From assembly GCF_900537175.1 (NCBI RefSeq), contig NZ_LS999834.1, positions 125,473 to 189,472 on the forward strand: a stretch of 64,000 nucleotides of DNA, read 5' to 3'. The notes below the pieces were generated by a model. That model was not told the origin of the DNA, ran no database searches, and saw nothing but the letters and a program-made list of their open reading frames with translations. A program made the position numbers and the translations under genes. The DNA comes from Lentilitoribacter sp. Alg239-R112. Its GTDB lineage: Bacteria; Pseudomonadota; Alphaproteobacteria; Rhizobiales; Rhizobiaceae. The stretch's first letter is position 1; the number at the start of each line of letters is the position of its first letter. Of the stretch, positions 10,875 to 20,825 are shown piece by piece.

Positions 10875-11843
10875 ATGGTTACGATACTCGACACGATCAA
10901 TGAGCCCAGGCCACGTCTTAGGCATCCTGAAAAGGCTCACAAACCCGATACGGAAGTATTGAAAAAGCCTGACTGGATTCGTGTGAAAGCACCTGTTTCT
11001 AAAGGCTATCGTGAAACAAAATCCATTGTTAAAGAGCATAATCTCGTTACCGTGTGCGAAGAGGCTGGTTGCCCGAACATTGGCGAATGCTGGGATAAGA
11101 AACACGCAACCTTTATGATTATGGGCGAAATTTGTACCCGTGCATGTGCGTTTTGCAATGTCATGACTGGCAAACCAAATGCGTTAGATCAGAATGAGCC
11201 AGAAAATGTAGCAAAAGCTGTCGTTGAAATGGGTCTCAAACATGTTGTAATTACATCTGTTGATCGTGATGACCTGGATGATGGAGGTGCAGAACATTTT
11301 GCGCAGGTTATCGGTGCAATTCGTAGCGCATCTCCTCAAACCACAATAGAGATATTGACCCCAGATTTCTTACGCAAGGATGGTGCGCTTGAGGTCGTTG
11401 TCAAAGCCAAGCCTGATGTTTTCAATCACAATCTGGAAACGGTGGCTTCTAACTATCTTACAGTGCGCCCCGGTGCGCGGTATTTTCACTCTATGCGGTT
11501 ATTACAGCGGGTTAAAGAACTTGATCCAACCATGTTCACCAAGTCTGGAATTATGGTTGGTTTGGGCGAAACGCGGAACGAAGTTTTGCAACTGATGGAT
11601 GATTTTCGTGTTGCAGATGTCGATTTTCTTACGATCGGACAATATTTGCAGCCAACGCGCAAACACCATCGTGTTGTAGATTTTATTTCGCCTGAGCAGT
11701 TCAAAGCATATGAGACGAATGCCTATTCAAAAGGGTTCTTGATGGTGTCTTCAAGTCCGTTGACACGCTCATCACACCACGCGGGCGATGATTTTGCTAA
11801 ACTTAGAGCAAATAGGGAAGCCAAGTTACTGGCAGACAGATAG
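10875..11843 (+). CDS. lipA: Lipoyl synthase
   Basis: A 322-residue radical SAM enzyme that inserts two sulfur atoms into protein-bound octanoyl groups to make lipoate. The auxiliary iron-sulfur cluster motif [12 protein letters not shown] and the radical SAM motif CTRACAFC are both present, and the C-terminal [10 protein letters not shown] matches the conserved RSSYHA-type end that contacts the auxiliary cluster. It lies just downstream of the pyruvate dehydrogenase genes, whose two lipoyl-domain proteins need its product. The ATG follows AGGAAG. Confidence 0.97.
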   Translation: MVTILDTINEPRPRLRHPEKAHKPDTEVLKKPDWIRVKAPVSKGYRETKSIVKEHNLVTVCEEAGCPNIGECWDKKHATFMIMGEICTRACAFCNVMTGKPNALDQNEPENVAKAVVEMGLKHVVITSVDRDDLDDGGAEHFAQVIGAIRSASPQTTIEILTPDFLRKDGALEVVVKAKPDVFNHNLETVASNYLTVRPGARYFHSMRLLQRVKELDPTMFTKSGIMVGLGETRNEVLQLMDDFRVADVDFLTIGQYLQPTRKHHRVVDFISPEQFKAYETNAYSKGFLMVSSSPLTRSSHHAGDDFAKLRANREAKLLADR

Positions 11844-11855
11844 CTTTGACCGATA

Positions 11856-12299
11856 ATGCCAAAATTTGAAAAACAGCATAAGGTAAATCACAACGCTGAC
11901 GACATGTTTGCGCTGGTGGCGGATGTGGAAAGCTACCCTGAGTTTTTGCCCATGTGTGAAGCTTTAACCATACGTGATACGCGGGATCGTGATGGTAAAA
12001 CGCTTCTGATCGCAGATATGACTGTGGGCTATAAGGCGATAAAAGAAACCTTCACCAGTCAGGTTTTGTTAAAGCCTGATGAGAAGATCATCGAGGCCAA
12101 GTATATTGACGGGCCATTTAAACACCTTGATAATCGCTGGACTTTTATTGAAGGTGGCAAACATTCGAGCACTATCGATTTTTATATAGATTATAGCTTT
12201 AAAAATCCTGCTTTGGGTTTATTGATGGGGTCAATGTTTGAACGTGCATTTGCAAAGTTTACGCAAAGTTTCGAACAAAGAGCAGACGAGATATATTAA
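11856..12299 (+). CDS. COQ10/RatA-type START-domain protein
   Basis: A 147-residue protein of the polyketide cyclase/START fold, the COQ10 or RatA family. Typical features are the N-terminal HNADDMFALVADVESYPEFLP, the middle MTVGYKAIKETFTSQV and the C-terminal FERAFAKFTQSFEQRAD helix. COQ10 relatives bind ubiquinone and help its function in respiration; the E. coli relative was also described as a ribosome-associating toxin. In alphaproteobacteria the gene often follows lipA, as it does here 12 bases downstream, so the ubiquinone-related role is the likelier one. Confidence 0.88.
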   Translation: MPKFEKQHKVNHNADDMFALVADVESYPEFLPMCEALTIRDTRDRDGKTLLIADMTVGYKAIKETFTSQVLLKPDEKIIEAKYIDGPFKHLDNRWTFIEGGKHSSTIDFYIDYSFKNPALGLLMGSMFERAFAKFTQSFEQRADEIY

Positions 12300-12482
12300 T
12301 TGGTAGATTGGTCTAATGGTATTATATTCCAATAAGTTAAGCTATTTTGCAGTGCGGCTAGATTTTTTCCTAAAAAATAGGTTAGAATTTTAAATAAATA
12401 TAAAATTCGATTCTTTTTTTGTTTGAAATTTATGTGTTGCTCGGGCGAATGCGCTACTCGTGCTGTAAAAGGGGCATCCTTT

Positions 12483-14831
12483 ATGAATGTAGCTGGCATG
12501 GATGTAGCTGGACATTATCAAAATACGCCAATTTGGTTTCGAAACTTGGTTTCGTTTTTCACCCTTTGTTTAGTCTATGTGCTTGCTAGTAAGCTTGGTG
12601 ATCTTTTTGTGATTCCACCTGGATTTGTTTCAGTAACATGGCCTGCGGCTGGTGTTGGGCTTGGTTTTGTCTATGTTCTGGGTAATAAGGCAGCCATCTG
12701 TGTTTTTCTAGCGCGCTTTATAATGGTAGTTGCTGTTTATAAAACCCCTGATTTCTCAGACATTTTAGTCACGACATCGCTGGCCACAGGAGCGGCTTTG
12801 CATGCAATAGTAGGCACATATCTAATTAGGCGTTTTACAAGTGCAGAATTATACATGGGTAGTTTGCGAGATATTCTTATCTTCCTTTTAATCGGTGGCC
12901 CGATAACTTGCGCAATGACAGCAACCATTAGCGGATTAGCGTTCGCCAATTTTGCGAGTCTGTCTAGCGGTGATTTTGTTGATTTCATTAAGATATGGTG
13001 GGTCGGAGATATCTTCGGTGTTATTGTTTTTGCCCCGCTCACGGTAGTTATTCTTTCGCATATTCGATGCCGAAATAAATTGGCAAAATCGACATTTTTT
13101 ACAATTATCGTGCCTTTGCTAGTTTCAATTTCAGTGTTTATCTTTGTTTTTGATAGCTCAAAAAAACAATGGCTTAAACATACATTCGATGAATACTCCA
13201 GTGAGGTTCATACTATTGTGGATCAATTTACTGAGATGCTAGCGGTTGATATTACAGCCGTAAATGCCACCGGATCATTTGTTGAGGCGTCAGAAAATGT
13301 AACCGCTTCAGAGTTCAAAATATTTACCAAACCTTTGTTTGATACGCCTTGGGGTTTATACGGTTTATCATGGTTGCCAAAAATCGATCACCAGAATCGG
13401 GAGAAGTTTGTTGCAAACATCCGAGGTCAGGGTTTTTCCACTTTTGAAATTAGATCGCGTGATAAATTTGGAAAATTGACTATTTCGGCAGACAGGCAGG
13501 TTTATTTTCCACTGGCCTTCACGGAGCCGTATGAACAAAATCAACTTGCTCACGGATTTGATGTATATGGGGTAGATGGAATTTCGGGCGCGTTGCGTAG
13601 GGATACACTTGATGAAGCACGCGATAAACGCATAGCGCGAGCTACTAGTCGTTTTTCTATTGTGCAGAAACAAGATGAATATGGTTTCATTATTTATTTT
13701 CCCGTTTTTAAAAAGTTTTTGGGGCAAAAAGAACGGGTGCATATTGGATACATAAATGGCATTTTTGTTTTCCCTACACTTGTGCAAAGTCTTGTGGAAG
13801 CATCCTCATCAATTGAATCAGATTTTTTTCTCACTGAAATTTCGGCCGGCGCGGAACCCTTGGTGCTATTTGATTCCAGAACTTCCGATAATAAAGATGG
13901 AGCTGCTGAGAGTTATGTTTTGGATAGAATTGTTCATACAGAGCAGGAATTTGAAGTTGCTGGGAAAAGATGGAAAGTTACGTTCATCAAAAATGGCCCA
14001 CTTTTGACTGGAGATTATATTAAGTCATTGTGGGGGTTAGCGGGCGGCGGAGCGGTGTTTATAACTTTGTTTTTGGTTGTCCTGATGATGATAGCATCAC
14101 AGAATAATTTTGTTCAAAATTTGGTGGAACAGCGAACACGAGATTTAAAACATGCAAATGAAGAGCTTGAGGAGTTCGCATATCGAACGTCTCATGATCT
14201 GCGCTCGCCAATCGTTTCGTCCGTCACACTGCTAAGCTTGGCCGACGAATCAATCAATAACGGAGATACAGAAGCAGCACGCAGCAGCATATCTCATGCA
14301 AAAAAATCTCTAAGCAAACTTGAGATTTTAATCTCGGATATTCTTACTTTAACGCGAATTGGAAGTGCGAATGAGAGCGATGTTTACTTAACCATTTCTG
14401 AGGTTATAGATGACGCCATCAGCAAGCTGGATCACGCTAATGGATTTGAAAAATTATCTATAGAGCGAGATATAAGGATTGAGGAGGGTATAATGACGAA
14501 ACCTTCGAGGCTGAAACTCATCTTGGAAAACTTGATTTCAAATGCCGCAAAATATCATGATCCTGAAGAAGTTAAGCCAATGCTAAAAATATCTTGTTAT
14601 CAGCTTGCAGAAGAACTTCATTTGGAATTCTCTGATAATGGATTGGGCATACGCGAAGAATATAGACACCAAGTCTTTGATATGTTTAAGCGGTTCCATC
14701 CAAGAGTTGCGGAGGGTACAGGTCTGGGGCTTTACCTCATGAAAAGAAGTGCCCATATGTTGGGTGGGGAGATTTCATACCATCCTCTCGAAAAAGGTTC
14801 CTTATTCAGATTAATTATACCAATAAAGTAG
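12483..14831 (+). CDS. MASE1-CHASE hybrid-sensor histidine kinase
   Basis: A membrane histidine kinase of about 782 residues. The N-terminal third is a MASE1 integral membrane sensor with some eight helices and the typical SVTWPAAGVGLG motif. A CHASE-type extracytoplasmic ligand domain follows (YGLSWLPKID, then REKFVANI and HGFDVYGV), a closing membrane helix near residue 545, and the kinase core: EEFAYRTSHDLRSPI with the phosphoacceptor His, ENLISNAAKYHDPE (N box), DNGLGI and GTGLGLYLMKR. The ATG at 12483 is chosen because AAAGGGG lies 8 bases upstream; the frame also opens at a TTG (12423) and an ATG (12432) without such a site. The next gene, 8 bases on, is a receiver-only regulator and the likely partner. 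The ligand is unknown. Confidence 0.88.
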   Translation: MNVAGMDVAGHYQNTPIWFRNLVSFFTLCLVYVLASKLGDLFVIPPGFVSVTWPAAGVGLGFVYVLGNKAAICVFLARFIMVVAVYKTPDFSDILVTTSLATGAALHAIVGTYLIRRFTSAELYMGSLRDILIFLLIGGPITCAMTATISGLAFANFASLSSGDFVDFIKIWWVGDIFGVIVFAPLTVVILSHIRCRNKLAKSTFFTIIVPLLVSISVFIFVFDSSKKQWLKHTFDEYSSEVHTIVDQFTEMLAVDITAVNATGSFVEASENVTASEFKIFTKPLFDTPWGLYGLSWLPKIDHQNREKFVANIRGQGFSTFEIRSRDKFGKLTISADRQVYFPLAFTEPYEQNQLAHGFDVYGVDGISGALRRDTLDEARDKRIARATSRFSIVQKQDEYGFIIYFPVFKKFLGQKERVHIGYINGIFVFPTLVQSLVEASSSIESDFFLTEISAGAEPLVLFDSRTSDNKDGAAESYVLDRIVHTEQEFEVAGKRWKVTFIKNGPLLTGDYIKSLWGLAGGGAVFITLFLVVLMMIASQNNFVQNLVEQRTRDLKHANEELEEFAYRTSHDLRSPIVSSVTLLSLADESINNGDTEAARSSISHAKKSLSKLEILISDILTLTRIGSANESDVYLTISEVIDDAISKLDHANGFEKLSIERDIRIEEGIMTKPSRLKLILENLISNAAKYHDPEEVKPMLKISCYQLAEELHLEFSDNGLGIREEYRHQVFDMFKRFHPRVAEGTGLGLYLMKRSAHMLGGEISYHPLEKGSLFRLIIPIK

Positions 14832-14839
14832 GTCAAAAA

Positions 14840-15250
14840 TTGTCTTCTAATATAATTTTATCGTCGGTTATTGTGGTTGATGATAGCGAAGCTGATCAAT
14901 TTATCTGCGATCACATTTTGCGTAAATACAACCCAGATATACAGATACTTACAGCTCTAGACGGTGAAGAAGCATTGGCCACACTCAAAGATCTGGACAC
15001 TTTACCGCAGATTATCTTCCTTGATATTAACATGCCAAGAATGAACGGGCATGAATTTTTAGAAGCCTATGCAAAGCAATATGATCTGAGTAATGCGCCA
15101 GTTGTCATTATGTTGACATCCTCTAATCAGAAGCGAGATGTTGATAAATCTATGGCATTCGATGTAGTCGTGGAATACTTCACAAAACCTTTGAATATAG
15201 ATGCCCTAGCCGATTTCTGTCAAAAAAATACAGCTTTGATCAATAAATAA
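14840..15250 (+). CDS. Stand-alone response regulator receiver
   Basis: A 136-residue single receiver domain without an output domain. It has the acidic pocket VVDDSEADQF, the phosphorylation site in IIFLDINMPRMNG, the Thr/Ser position in VVIMLTSSNQ and the conserved Lys in YFTKPL. The form resembles the Rcp1-type receivers that pair with phytochrome-like or HisKA kinases. The start is a TTG at 14840, 8 bases after the kinase stop, with TAGG just ahead; no ATG is available in the conserved N-terminus. It is probably phosphorylated by the upstream kinase and acts through protein contact. Confidence 0.88.
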   Translation: MSSNIILSSVIVVDDSEADQFICDHILRKYNPDIQILTALDGEEALATLKDLDTLPQIIFLDINMPRMNGHEFLEAYAKQYDLSNAPVVIMLTSSNQKRDVDKSMAFDVVVEYFTKPLNIDALADFCQKNTALINK

Positions 15251-15277
15251 TTCGAACCTTGAGTGACGCGAAGAGGC

Positions 15278-15766
15278 TCATTCGTTGAGGATTGAAACTA
15301 GTTCAGTTAATGCGCGCTCAACGGTCGCCTGTCTAATCTCATCGCGGTTCTTAAGTTCACCAAACATAAGTTTATGCACGTTCACATGTTTATCTGTCGC
15401 AATTGCCAGATAAACAAGGCCAACTGGCTTTTCTGGCGTGCCGCCGCCTGGTCCGGCAATTCCTGTTACGGCGACCGCGATATCAGCATCGGAATTGCCC
15501 AGCGCTCCTTGAGCCATTTCAAGAGCTGTCTTGTCACTCACCGCGCCATGCGTTTTTAAAGTTACTTCAAGCACACCAAGCATCTCCATCTTGGCGTCGT
15601 TTGAATAGGTGACGAAGCCACGGTCAACCACAGCTGATGAACCGGAAATGCCAGTAAGCGAAGCTGCAATCAAACCACCTGTGCAGCTTTCCGCTGTTGC
15701 GATCATCAATCCCTTAGCCGCAAACGATTTTATGACTTTTTCTGCTAAATCTTGGGTATTCGTCAT
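15278..15766 (-). CDS. pncC: Nicotinamide-nucleotide amidohydrolase (CinA C-terminal domain protein)
   Basis: A 162-residue protein that consists only of the CinA C-terminal (PncC) domain, which deamidates nicotinamide mononucleotide for NAD recycling. The family signatures [15 protein letters not shown] and [22 protein letters not shown] are clear. The molybdopterin-binding CinA N-terminal domain is absent, as is usual in this group of bacteria. Its ATG overlaps the ispDF stop by 4 bases (ATGA), so the two genes are translationally coupled. Confidence 0.93.
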   Translation of the reverse strand: MTNTQDLAEKVIKSFAAKGLMIATAESCTGGLIAASLTGISGSSAVVDRGFVTYSNDAKMEMLGVLEVTLKTHGAVSDKTALEMAQGALGNSDADIAVAVTGIAGPGGGTPEKPVGLVYLAIATDKHVNVHKLMFGELKNRDEIRQATVERALTELVSILNE

Positions 15767-16971
15767 GCAGTGCCACCATAAACAACAGTCGCTGTTGCAA
15801 TCGCGGCAATACCTTCTTCACGCCCAATAAAACCAATTCGCTCATTGGTCGTTGCCTTTACAGAGCAACGGATGACATCAATATCAAGGATTTTGGCTAG
15901 ATTTTCACGCATAACCTGACGATGAGGTCCAATTTTGGGTTGCTCTGCGATTAATGAGACATCAGCATTCATGATTGTGCCACCATGAAGATGTACGATT
16001 TCAACTGCTTTTTCCAAGAAAATATAGGATGCAGCGCCTTTCCATTGAGGGTCGGATGGGGGAAAGTGATCACCAATGTCTCCAGCACCACATGTTGCAA
16101 GTAAAGCATCAGTGAGAGCATGAAGCGCAACGTCAGCATCCGAGTGACCAGATAAGGTTTTGTTGTGCGGAATATCGATGCCACAAAGTGTGACATGATC
16201 ACCATCGATGAGTTGGTGTACATCATAACCATTACCGGTTCGCACATCGGGTAAGTTTGTCGATAGTTTCGCATTCGCCATTACGATATCTTCCTTGGTC
16301 GTAAGTTTTGTGTTCATACCATTGCCTTGGATTATATGGACCGGAATTCCTGCCCATTCTGCAATTGCGCAATCGTCTGTAAAATTTTGTAAACCTGCGT
16401 CCGCCGCCTTCTGGTGTGCCTCAATAATTTTCATGAATTGAAAACTTTGTGGCGTTTGGGCTGCATAAAGATTGTCACGGGAAACTGTATTCTCAATAAT
16501 TTGCTGATCATTAGTTCTTTTTAGCGTATCAGTGACTGAAATTGCTGGTAAAACAGCATTAACTCCATGTTCAAGCTCTGCAATAATCCTCGTGATCAAT
16601 TCTGTGGTTAGAAACGGCCTGACTGCGTCGTGAATCATTACATAGTCTGGTTTGATCTTCTCAAGCGCAAGCAGACCATTGTAAACAGAAGCTTGGCGTG
16701 TTGCGCCACCATGGCAAGTTAAGATGCGGGATTGATCCAAATTAGATAAAGCTTTGTGAATTAATTGATCGTCATCGGGGTGTGCTACAATCATTATTTG
16801 TGAAATGTTCGGGTGGTTAAGAAAGCCCTCCAACGTATAAGTAATGACAGGTTTCTTGCCAATTTCTCGATATTGTTTTGGACCGTCTTGCATTCCGCCA
16901 GCGCGCTCGCCACGCCCAGCAGCAACAATTACTGCTGCAATTTTTGATTTCGCGATTTGATTTTGAGGCAT
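15763..16971 (-). CDS. ispDF: Bifunctional IspD/IspF isoprenoid enzyme
   Basis: A 402-residue fusion of two enzymes of the non-mevalonate isoprenoid pathway. Residues up to about 225 are IspD (CDP-methylerythritol synthase: [35 protein letters not shown]). The rest is IspF (cyclodiphosphate synthase: [40 protein letters not shown]). The intervening enzyme IspE is not here. The ATG at 16971 is chosen; an in-frame GTG at 16986 has no ribosome binding site. The fusion is characteristic of alphaproteobacteria and a few other groups. The gene is divergent from dusB. Confidence 0.96.
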   Translation of the reverse strand: MPQNQIAKSKIAAVIVAAGRGERAGGMQDGPKQYREIGKKPVITYTLEGFLNHPNISQIMIVAHPDDDQLIHKALSNLDQSRILTCHGGATRQASVYNGLLALEKIKPDYVMIHDAVRPFLTTELITRIIAELEHGVNAVLPAISVTDTLKRTNDQQIIENTVSRDNLYAAQTPQSFQFMKIIEAHQKAADAGLQNFTDDCAIAEWAGIPVHIIQGNGMNTKLTTKEDIVMANAKLSTNLPDVRTGNGYDVHQLIDGDHVTLCGIDIPHNKTLSGHSDADVALHALTDALLATCGAGDIGDHFPPSDPQWKGAASYIFLEKAVEIVHLHGGTIMNADVSLIAEQPKIGPHRQVMRENLAKILDIDVIRCSVKATTNERIGFIGREEGIAAIATATVVYGGTA

Positions 16972-17143
16972 TAGATGAGTTTCCACAGAGGTCTTTATTC
17001 TTTTAGACGGCCTTTAACCTACTTTCCAGCTTTTCGTTTCGCACAAAGGTTTTTTGTCATTTATGCAAATTTTAACTTTGCAATTTTTCAAATAATGACT
17101 AAAAATAGGGCAACTATTAATTTGCTTATTTGAAGGGCAAAAT

Positions 17144-18142
17144 GTGATCGATCCGACATCCTCTCTAAAGGTTGGCCCACTAACTACACGCAATCGCGTA
17201 ATTCTAGCTCCCATGTCAGGTGTTTCCGACCTTCCGTTCAGGCAGTTAGCTTATGAATACGGCGCAGGAATGGTCGTTACAGAAATGGTCGCAAGCCGGG
17301 AGCTTGTTGGTAGGTCAGCCGAATCGCAAGTGCGTTTGCAGGGTGAGGGTATCTCCCCACACGTTGTTCAGCTAGCTGGCCGCCAAGCGAGTTGGATGAG
17401 CGAAGCCGCAAAAATTTCTGAAGCTAGCGGTGCTGATATGATTGATATCAATATGGGCTGCCCCGCCAAAAAGGTGACGGGCGGATATTCAGGATCAGCA
17501 TTGATGCGTGATCTTGATCTGGCGTTAGAGTTGATTGAGGCTACAATTGAAGCGGTTAACATTCCTGTGTCAGTCAAGATGCGCTTGGGATGGGATGAAA
17601 ATTCTATGAATGCCGCAGAACTCGCGCGCAGGGCAGAGCAAGCGGGCGTGCAAATGGTAACAGTTCATGGACGAACACGTAGTCAATTTTATGAAGGACA
17701 TGCTGATTGGACTGCAATTGCGAATGTCCGTGCTGCTGTCACTATTCCCTTTATAGCTAATGGCGACGTTGAAACGGTTGATGACGTTGACCAGATTTTG
17801 AAACTTACAGGTGCTGATGCTGTAATGGTTGGTCGTCAATGCCAGGGGCGACCATGGCATTGTGGATTTTTAGCAGGTGATAATAATTGCCCTAAAACAT
17901 CAACTGATATCTACCGGTTTGTTAGGCGACACTATTTGATGATGATTGATCATTACGGTGAAAAAATTGGTATTCGTCAATCGCGTAAACATCTCAATTG
18001 GTATTTGGAACGGTATGCGCAAAACCTGGATCCAAAATTGCGAACGGAAATTCTTTCATCTCTTGATGTCAATTTTGTTATTAACAAACTGGAAAAAGCC
18101 ATTGATAATAATGATGAAAATAAAATTGGAGAAGTCGCTTGA
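17144..18142 (+). CDS. dusB: tRNA-dihydrouridine synthase B
   Basis: A 332-residue FMN-dependent TIM-barrel enzyme that reduces uridines in the tRNA D-loop. Clear DusB signatures are [32 protein letters not shown] with the catalytic Cys, [19 protein letters not shown] and DAVMVGR. Translation most likely begins with GTG at 17144, 6 bases after GAAGGG. An out-of-frame ATG overlaps this GTG and is followed at once by TGA. The gene heads the dusB-ntrBC cluster, the same order as the rhizobial dus(nifR3)-ntrB-ntrC operons. Confidence 0.96.
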   Translation: MIDPTSSLKVGPLTTRNRVILAPMSGVSDLPFRQLAYEYGAGMVVTEMVASRELVGRSAESQVRLQGEGISPHVVQLAGRQASWMSEAAKISEASGADMIDINMGCPAKKVTGGYSGSALMRDLDLALELIEATIEAVNIPVSVKMRLGWDENSMNAAELARRAEQAGVQMVTVHGRTRSQFYEGHADWTAIANVRAAVTIPFIANGDVETVDDVDQILKLTGADAVMVGRQCQGRPWHCGFLAGDNNCPKTSTDIYRFVRRHYLMMIDHYGEKIGIRQSRKHLNWYLERYAQNLDPKLRTEILSSLDVNFVINKLEKAIDNNDENKIGEVA

Positions 18143-19287
18143 TTGACATCCAAACCGACCAAGCAGGCCTTGTATTAAATGCACTTCCCCATGCTGTTAT
18201 TATGGTAGACGCACAAGGTTATATAATCTCAGCCAACTGGGGTGCCGAGAATTTTTTAAGCGCCAGTATCAGTCATCTGACGAACCGGAAACTTGATGAA
18301 TTTATACCTTTTGGTAGTCCGCTGATGATCCTTTTGGAGCAAGTTCGCGAGCGCCGTGGACCGGTAAGTGAATATCGTGTTGACCTGTCTTCACCTCGTT
18401 TGGGCGATGAGAAGCTTGTGGATATTTATGCCTCGCCTGTCGGCAATACAGACAATGTAGTTGTGGTTTTTCAGGAACGGTCACGCGCGGACAAAATTGA
18501 TAGGCAATTGACCCATCGTGCTGCGGCAAGATCTGTTTCTGGACTGGCTTCCATGCTTGCTCACGAGATAAAAAATCCCCTTTCAGGAATTCGCGGTGCT
18601 GCGCAACTATTGGAAATGTCAGTTAGTGATGAAGATAAGTCTCTTGCTCGTCTCATTCGAGATGAAACGGATCGCATCGTCTCACTTGTTGATCGTATGG
18701 AGGTATTTTCCGATGAGCGGCCCATCGATCGGGTCGCAACAAACATTCACTCTGTATTAGATCACGTCAAAGCTATTGCAAAAGCGGGGTTCGCTCGCAA
18801 TATCGAGATTGCAGAACTCTACGACCCATCATTGCCAGAAGTTTTTGCAAACCGAGATCAGCTAATACAGGTTTTTCTCAATCTCATCAAAAACGCTGCA
18901 GAGGCGGTAAAGGGGCAAGAAAACCCCAAAATAACGATGATTACCGCGTTTAGGCCGGGTATCAAAATTTCTGTTGGTTCAACGCGTGAACGAGTTTCAC
19001 TACCGCTTGAATTTTCAATTCAAGACAATGGTCCGGGTGTTCCTGCCGATATTCAACCACATCTGTTTGACCCCTTTATCACCACAAAAACGAATGGCTC
19101 AGGCTTGGGTTTGGCGCTTGTTGCCAAGATTGTTGGTGCTCATGGCGGTATCGTGGAATGCGATAGCCAAAAAGGGCGTACAACTTTCAAAGTGCTCATG
19201 CCGATTTCACGCGTAGAAAATATAGCTAAGAAACGAGATGTTGAGACTTCCCTCAAACTCTCAAATACTCATCTTGATGGAGCATAA
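18139..19287 (+). CDS. ntrB: Nitrogen regulation sensor kinase NtrB (GlnL)
   Basis: A 382-residue cytoplasmic histidine kinase/phosphatase controlled by PII proteins that sets the phosphorylation of NtrC. A PAS domain spans about residues 10-120, followed by the dimerisation helix with the phospho-His in [16 protein letters not shown] and the ATPase domain ([29 protein letters not shown]). It starts with TTG at 18139, overlapping the dusB stop by 4 bases, behind GGAGAAG. No ATG is available near the PAS domain start. It overlaps nothing downstream; ntrC begins one base after its stop codon. Confidence 0.95.
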   Translation: MIDIQTDQAGLVLNALPHAVIMVDAQGYIISANWGAENFLSASISHLTNRKLDEFIPFGSPLMILLEQVRERRGPVSEYRVDLSSPRLGDEKLVDIYASPVGNTDNVVVVFQERSRADKIDRQLTHRAAARSVSGLASMLAHEIKNPLSGIRGAAQLLEMSVSDEDKSLARLIRDETDRIVSLVDRMEVFSDERPIDRVATNIHSVLDHVKAIAKAGFARNIEIAELYDPSLPEVFANRDQLIQVFLNLIKNAAEAVKGQENPKITMITAFRPGIKISVGSTRERVSLPLEFSIQDNGPGVPADIQPHLFDPFITTKTNGSGLGLALVAKIVGAHGGIVECDSQKGRTTFKVLMPISRVENIAKKRDVETSLKLSNTHLDGA

Positions 19288-19288
19288 T

Positions 19289-20740
19289 ATGACGGAAACT
19301 ATTCTAGTCGCGGATGATGATGCTGCTATAAGAACAGTACTTAATCAGGCTCTTACAAGAGCTGGATACGATGTTCGTGTAACGTCAAATGCTGGTACAC
19401 TTTGGCGTTGGGTAGCGGCAGGTGAGGGTGATTTGGTCATAACAGATGTCGTGATGCCCGATGAGAATGCATTTGATCTTCTGCCACGCATCAAGAAAGC
19501 ACGCCCAGACCTCCCTATACTTGTAATGAGTGCGCAAAACACTTTCATGACTGCTATCAAAGCATCTGAAGGTGGCGCCTACGAGTATTTGCCAAAGCCG
19601 TTTGATTTAACAGAGATGGTTTCTATCATCGGTCGGGCACTTTCTGAGCCCAAAAAGGTAGTTCCAACAGGAGGCGATGAGGTGGGTGAGACCATGCCAC
19701 TTGTGGGTCGCTCCGCAGCAATGCAAGAAATTTATCGCGTTCTAGCTCGACTAATGCAGACAGATCTTACGCTTATGATCACAGGAGAATCTGGCACCGG
19801 TAAAGAGCTTGTAGCGCAAGCACTTCATGACTATGGCAAACGCAGAAATGGCCCTTTTGTTGCAATTAATATGGCTGCGATTCCCAAAGATCTCATTGAA
19901 TCGGAACTGTTTGGTCATGAGAAGGGCGCGTTTACCGGCGCGCAGGCTCGGTCTACAGGGCGATTTGAGCAGGCAGAAGGCGGAACTCTATTCTTGGATG
20001 AAATCGGCGACATGCCGATGGATGCTCAAACTCGACTTTTGCGAGTTCTGCAGCAGGGAGAATATACAACAGTTGGCGGCAGAACACCGATTAAAACTGA
20101 TGTTAGAATTGTCGCTGCTACAAATAAGGATTTAAAAAGTTCGATTAATAAAGGCGAATTTAGGGAAGATCTATTTTACAGGCTCAATGTTGTTCCGCTT
20201 AGATTGCCCCCACTTAGAGATAGAGCAGAAGATGTACCTGACCTCATTCGGCACTTCACGCAGCAAAATGCAGGTGAGGGGCTAGAAGCAAAACGTTTTG
20301 ATGTAGATGCGATGAATATGCTCAAATCACATCCGTGGCCAGGCAATGTACGTGAGTTGGAAAACTTTGTCAGACGCGTTATGGCTTTGTATCCGCAAGA
20401 TGTTATTACGAGCGAGATTACAGCATCTGAATTTCAGCAAAATGAACCTTCGGCACAAGATCTTACTCATATAATGCCAACTGGTCCTGTCAGTATTTCT
20501 CAATCGGTTGAGGAAAACATGCGAACGTATTTCGCAAGTTTTGGAGATGACTTACCTCCTGTAGGCCTATACCAGCGTGTAATTGAAGAAGTAGAATATC
20601 CGCTTATTTTGTCTGTCCTTACAGCAACACGTGGTAATCAGATACGAGCGGCAGAACTTTTGGGTGTAAATCGTAATACGTTGCGTAAGAAGATTAGAGA
20701 ACTTGGAATTTCAGTTTACAGGTCCGCTAAGCCAGCTTGA
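19289..20740 (+). CDS. ntrC: Nitrogen regulation response regulator NtrC
   Basis: A 483-residue sigma-54 activator that turns on nitrogen-scavenging genes when phosphorylated. A receiver domain (about 1-120, site in VITDVVMPD) precedes the AAA+ domain with Walker A GESGTGKE, the sigma-54 contact loop GAFTGA, Walker [12 protein letters not shown] and the arginine-finger region. A Fis-type helix-turn-helix ends the protein ([17 protein letters not shown]). The ATG at 19289 with GGAG 6 bases upstream is preferred; the open frame extends upstream into ntrB, including an ATG at 19277. Confidence 0.96.
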   Translation: MTETILVADDDAAIRTVLNQALTRAGYDVRVTSNAGTLWRWVAAGEGDLVITDVVMPDENAFDLLPRIKKARPDLPILVMSAQNTFMTAIKASEGGAYEYLPKPFDLTEMVSIIGRALSEPKKVVPTGGDEVGETMPLVGRSAAMQEIYRVLARLMQTDLTLMITGESGTGKELVAQALHDYGKRRNGPFVAINMAAIPKDLIESELFGHEKGAFTGAQARSTGRFEQAEGGTLFLDEIGDMPMDAQTRLLRVLQQGEYTTVGGRTPIKTDVRIVAATNKDLKSSINKGEFREDLFYRLNVVPLRLPPLRDRAEDVPDLIRHFTQQNAGEGLEAKRFDVDAMNMLKSHPWPGNVRELENFVRRVMALYPQDVITSEITASEFQQNEPSAQDLTHIMPTGPVSISQSVEENMRTYFASFGDDLPPVGLYQRVIEEVEYPLILSVLTATRGNQIRAAELLGVNRNTLRKKIRELGISVYRSAKPA

Positions 20741-20825
20741 CAGTCTGTAATAAGCGTTGCATTTTAGCCACATTGTTGCTCTAAAACCACGACAACTAGT
20801 CGGTTCGAGAATGATTCTATAAAAT

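Noticed and set aside
17142..17147. ATG TGA directly overlapping the dusB GTG start
   Set aside because: A start-stop element can affect translation, but six bases overlapping a start codon arise easily by chance and no further evidence supports a role.
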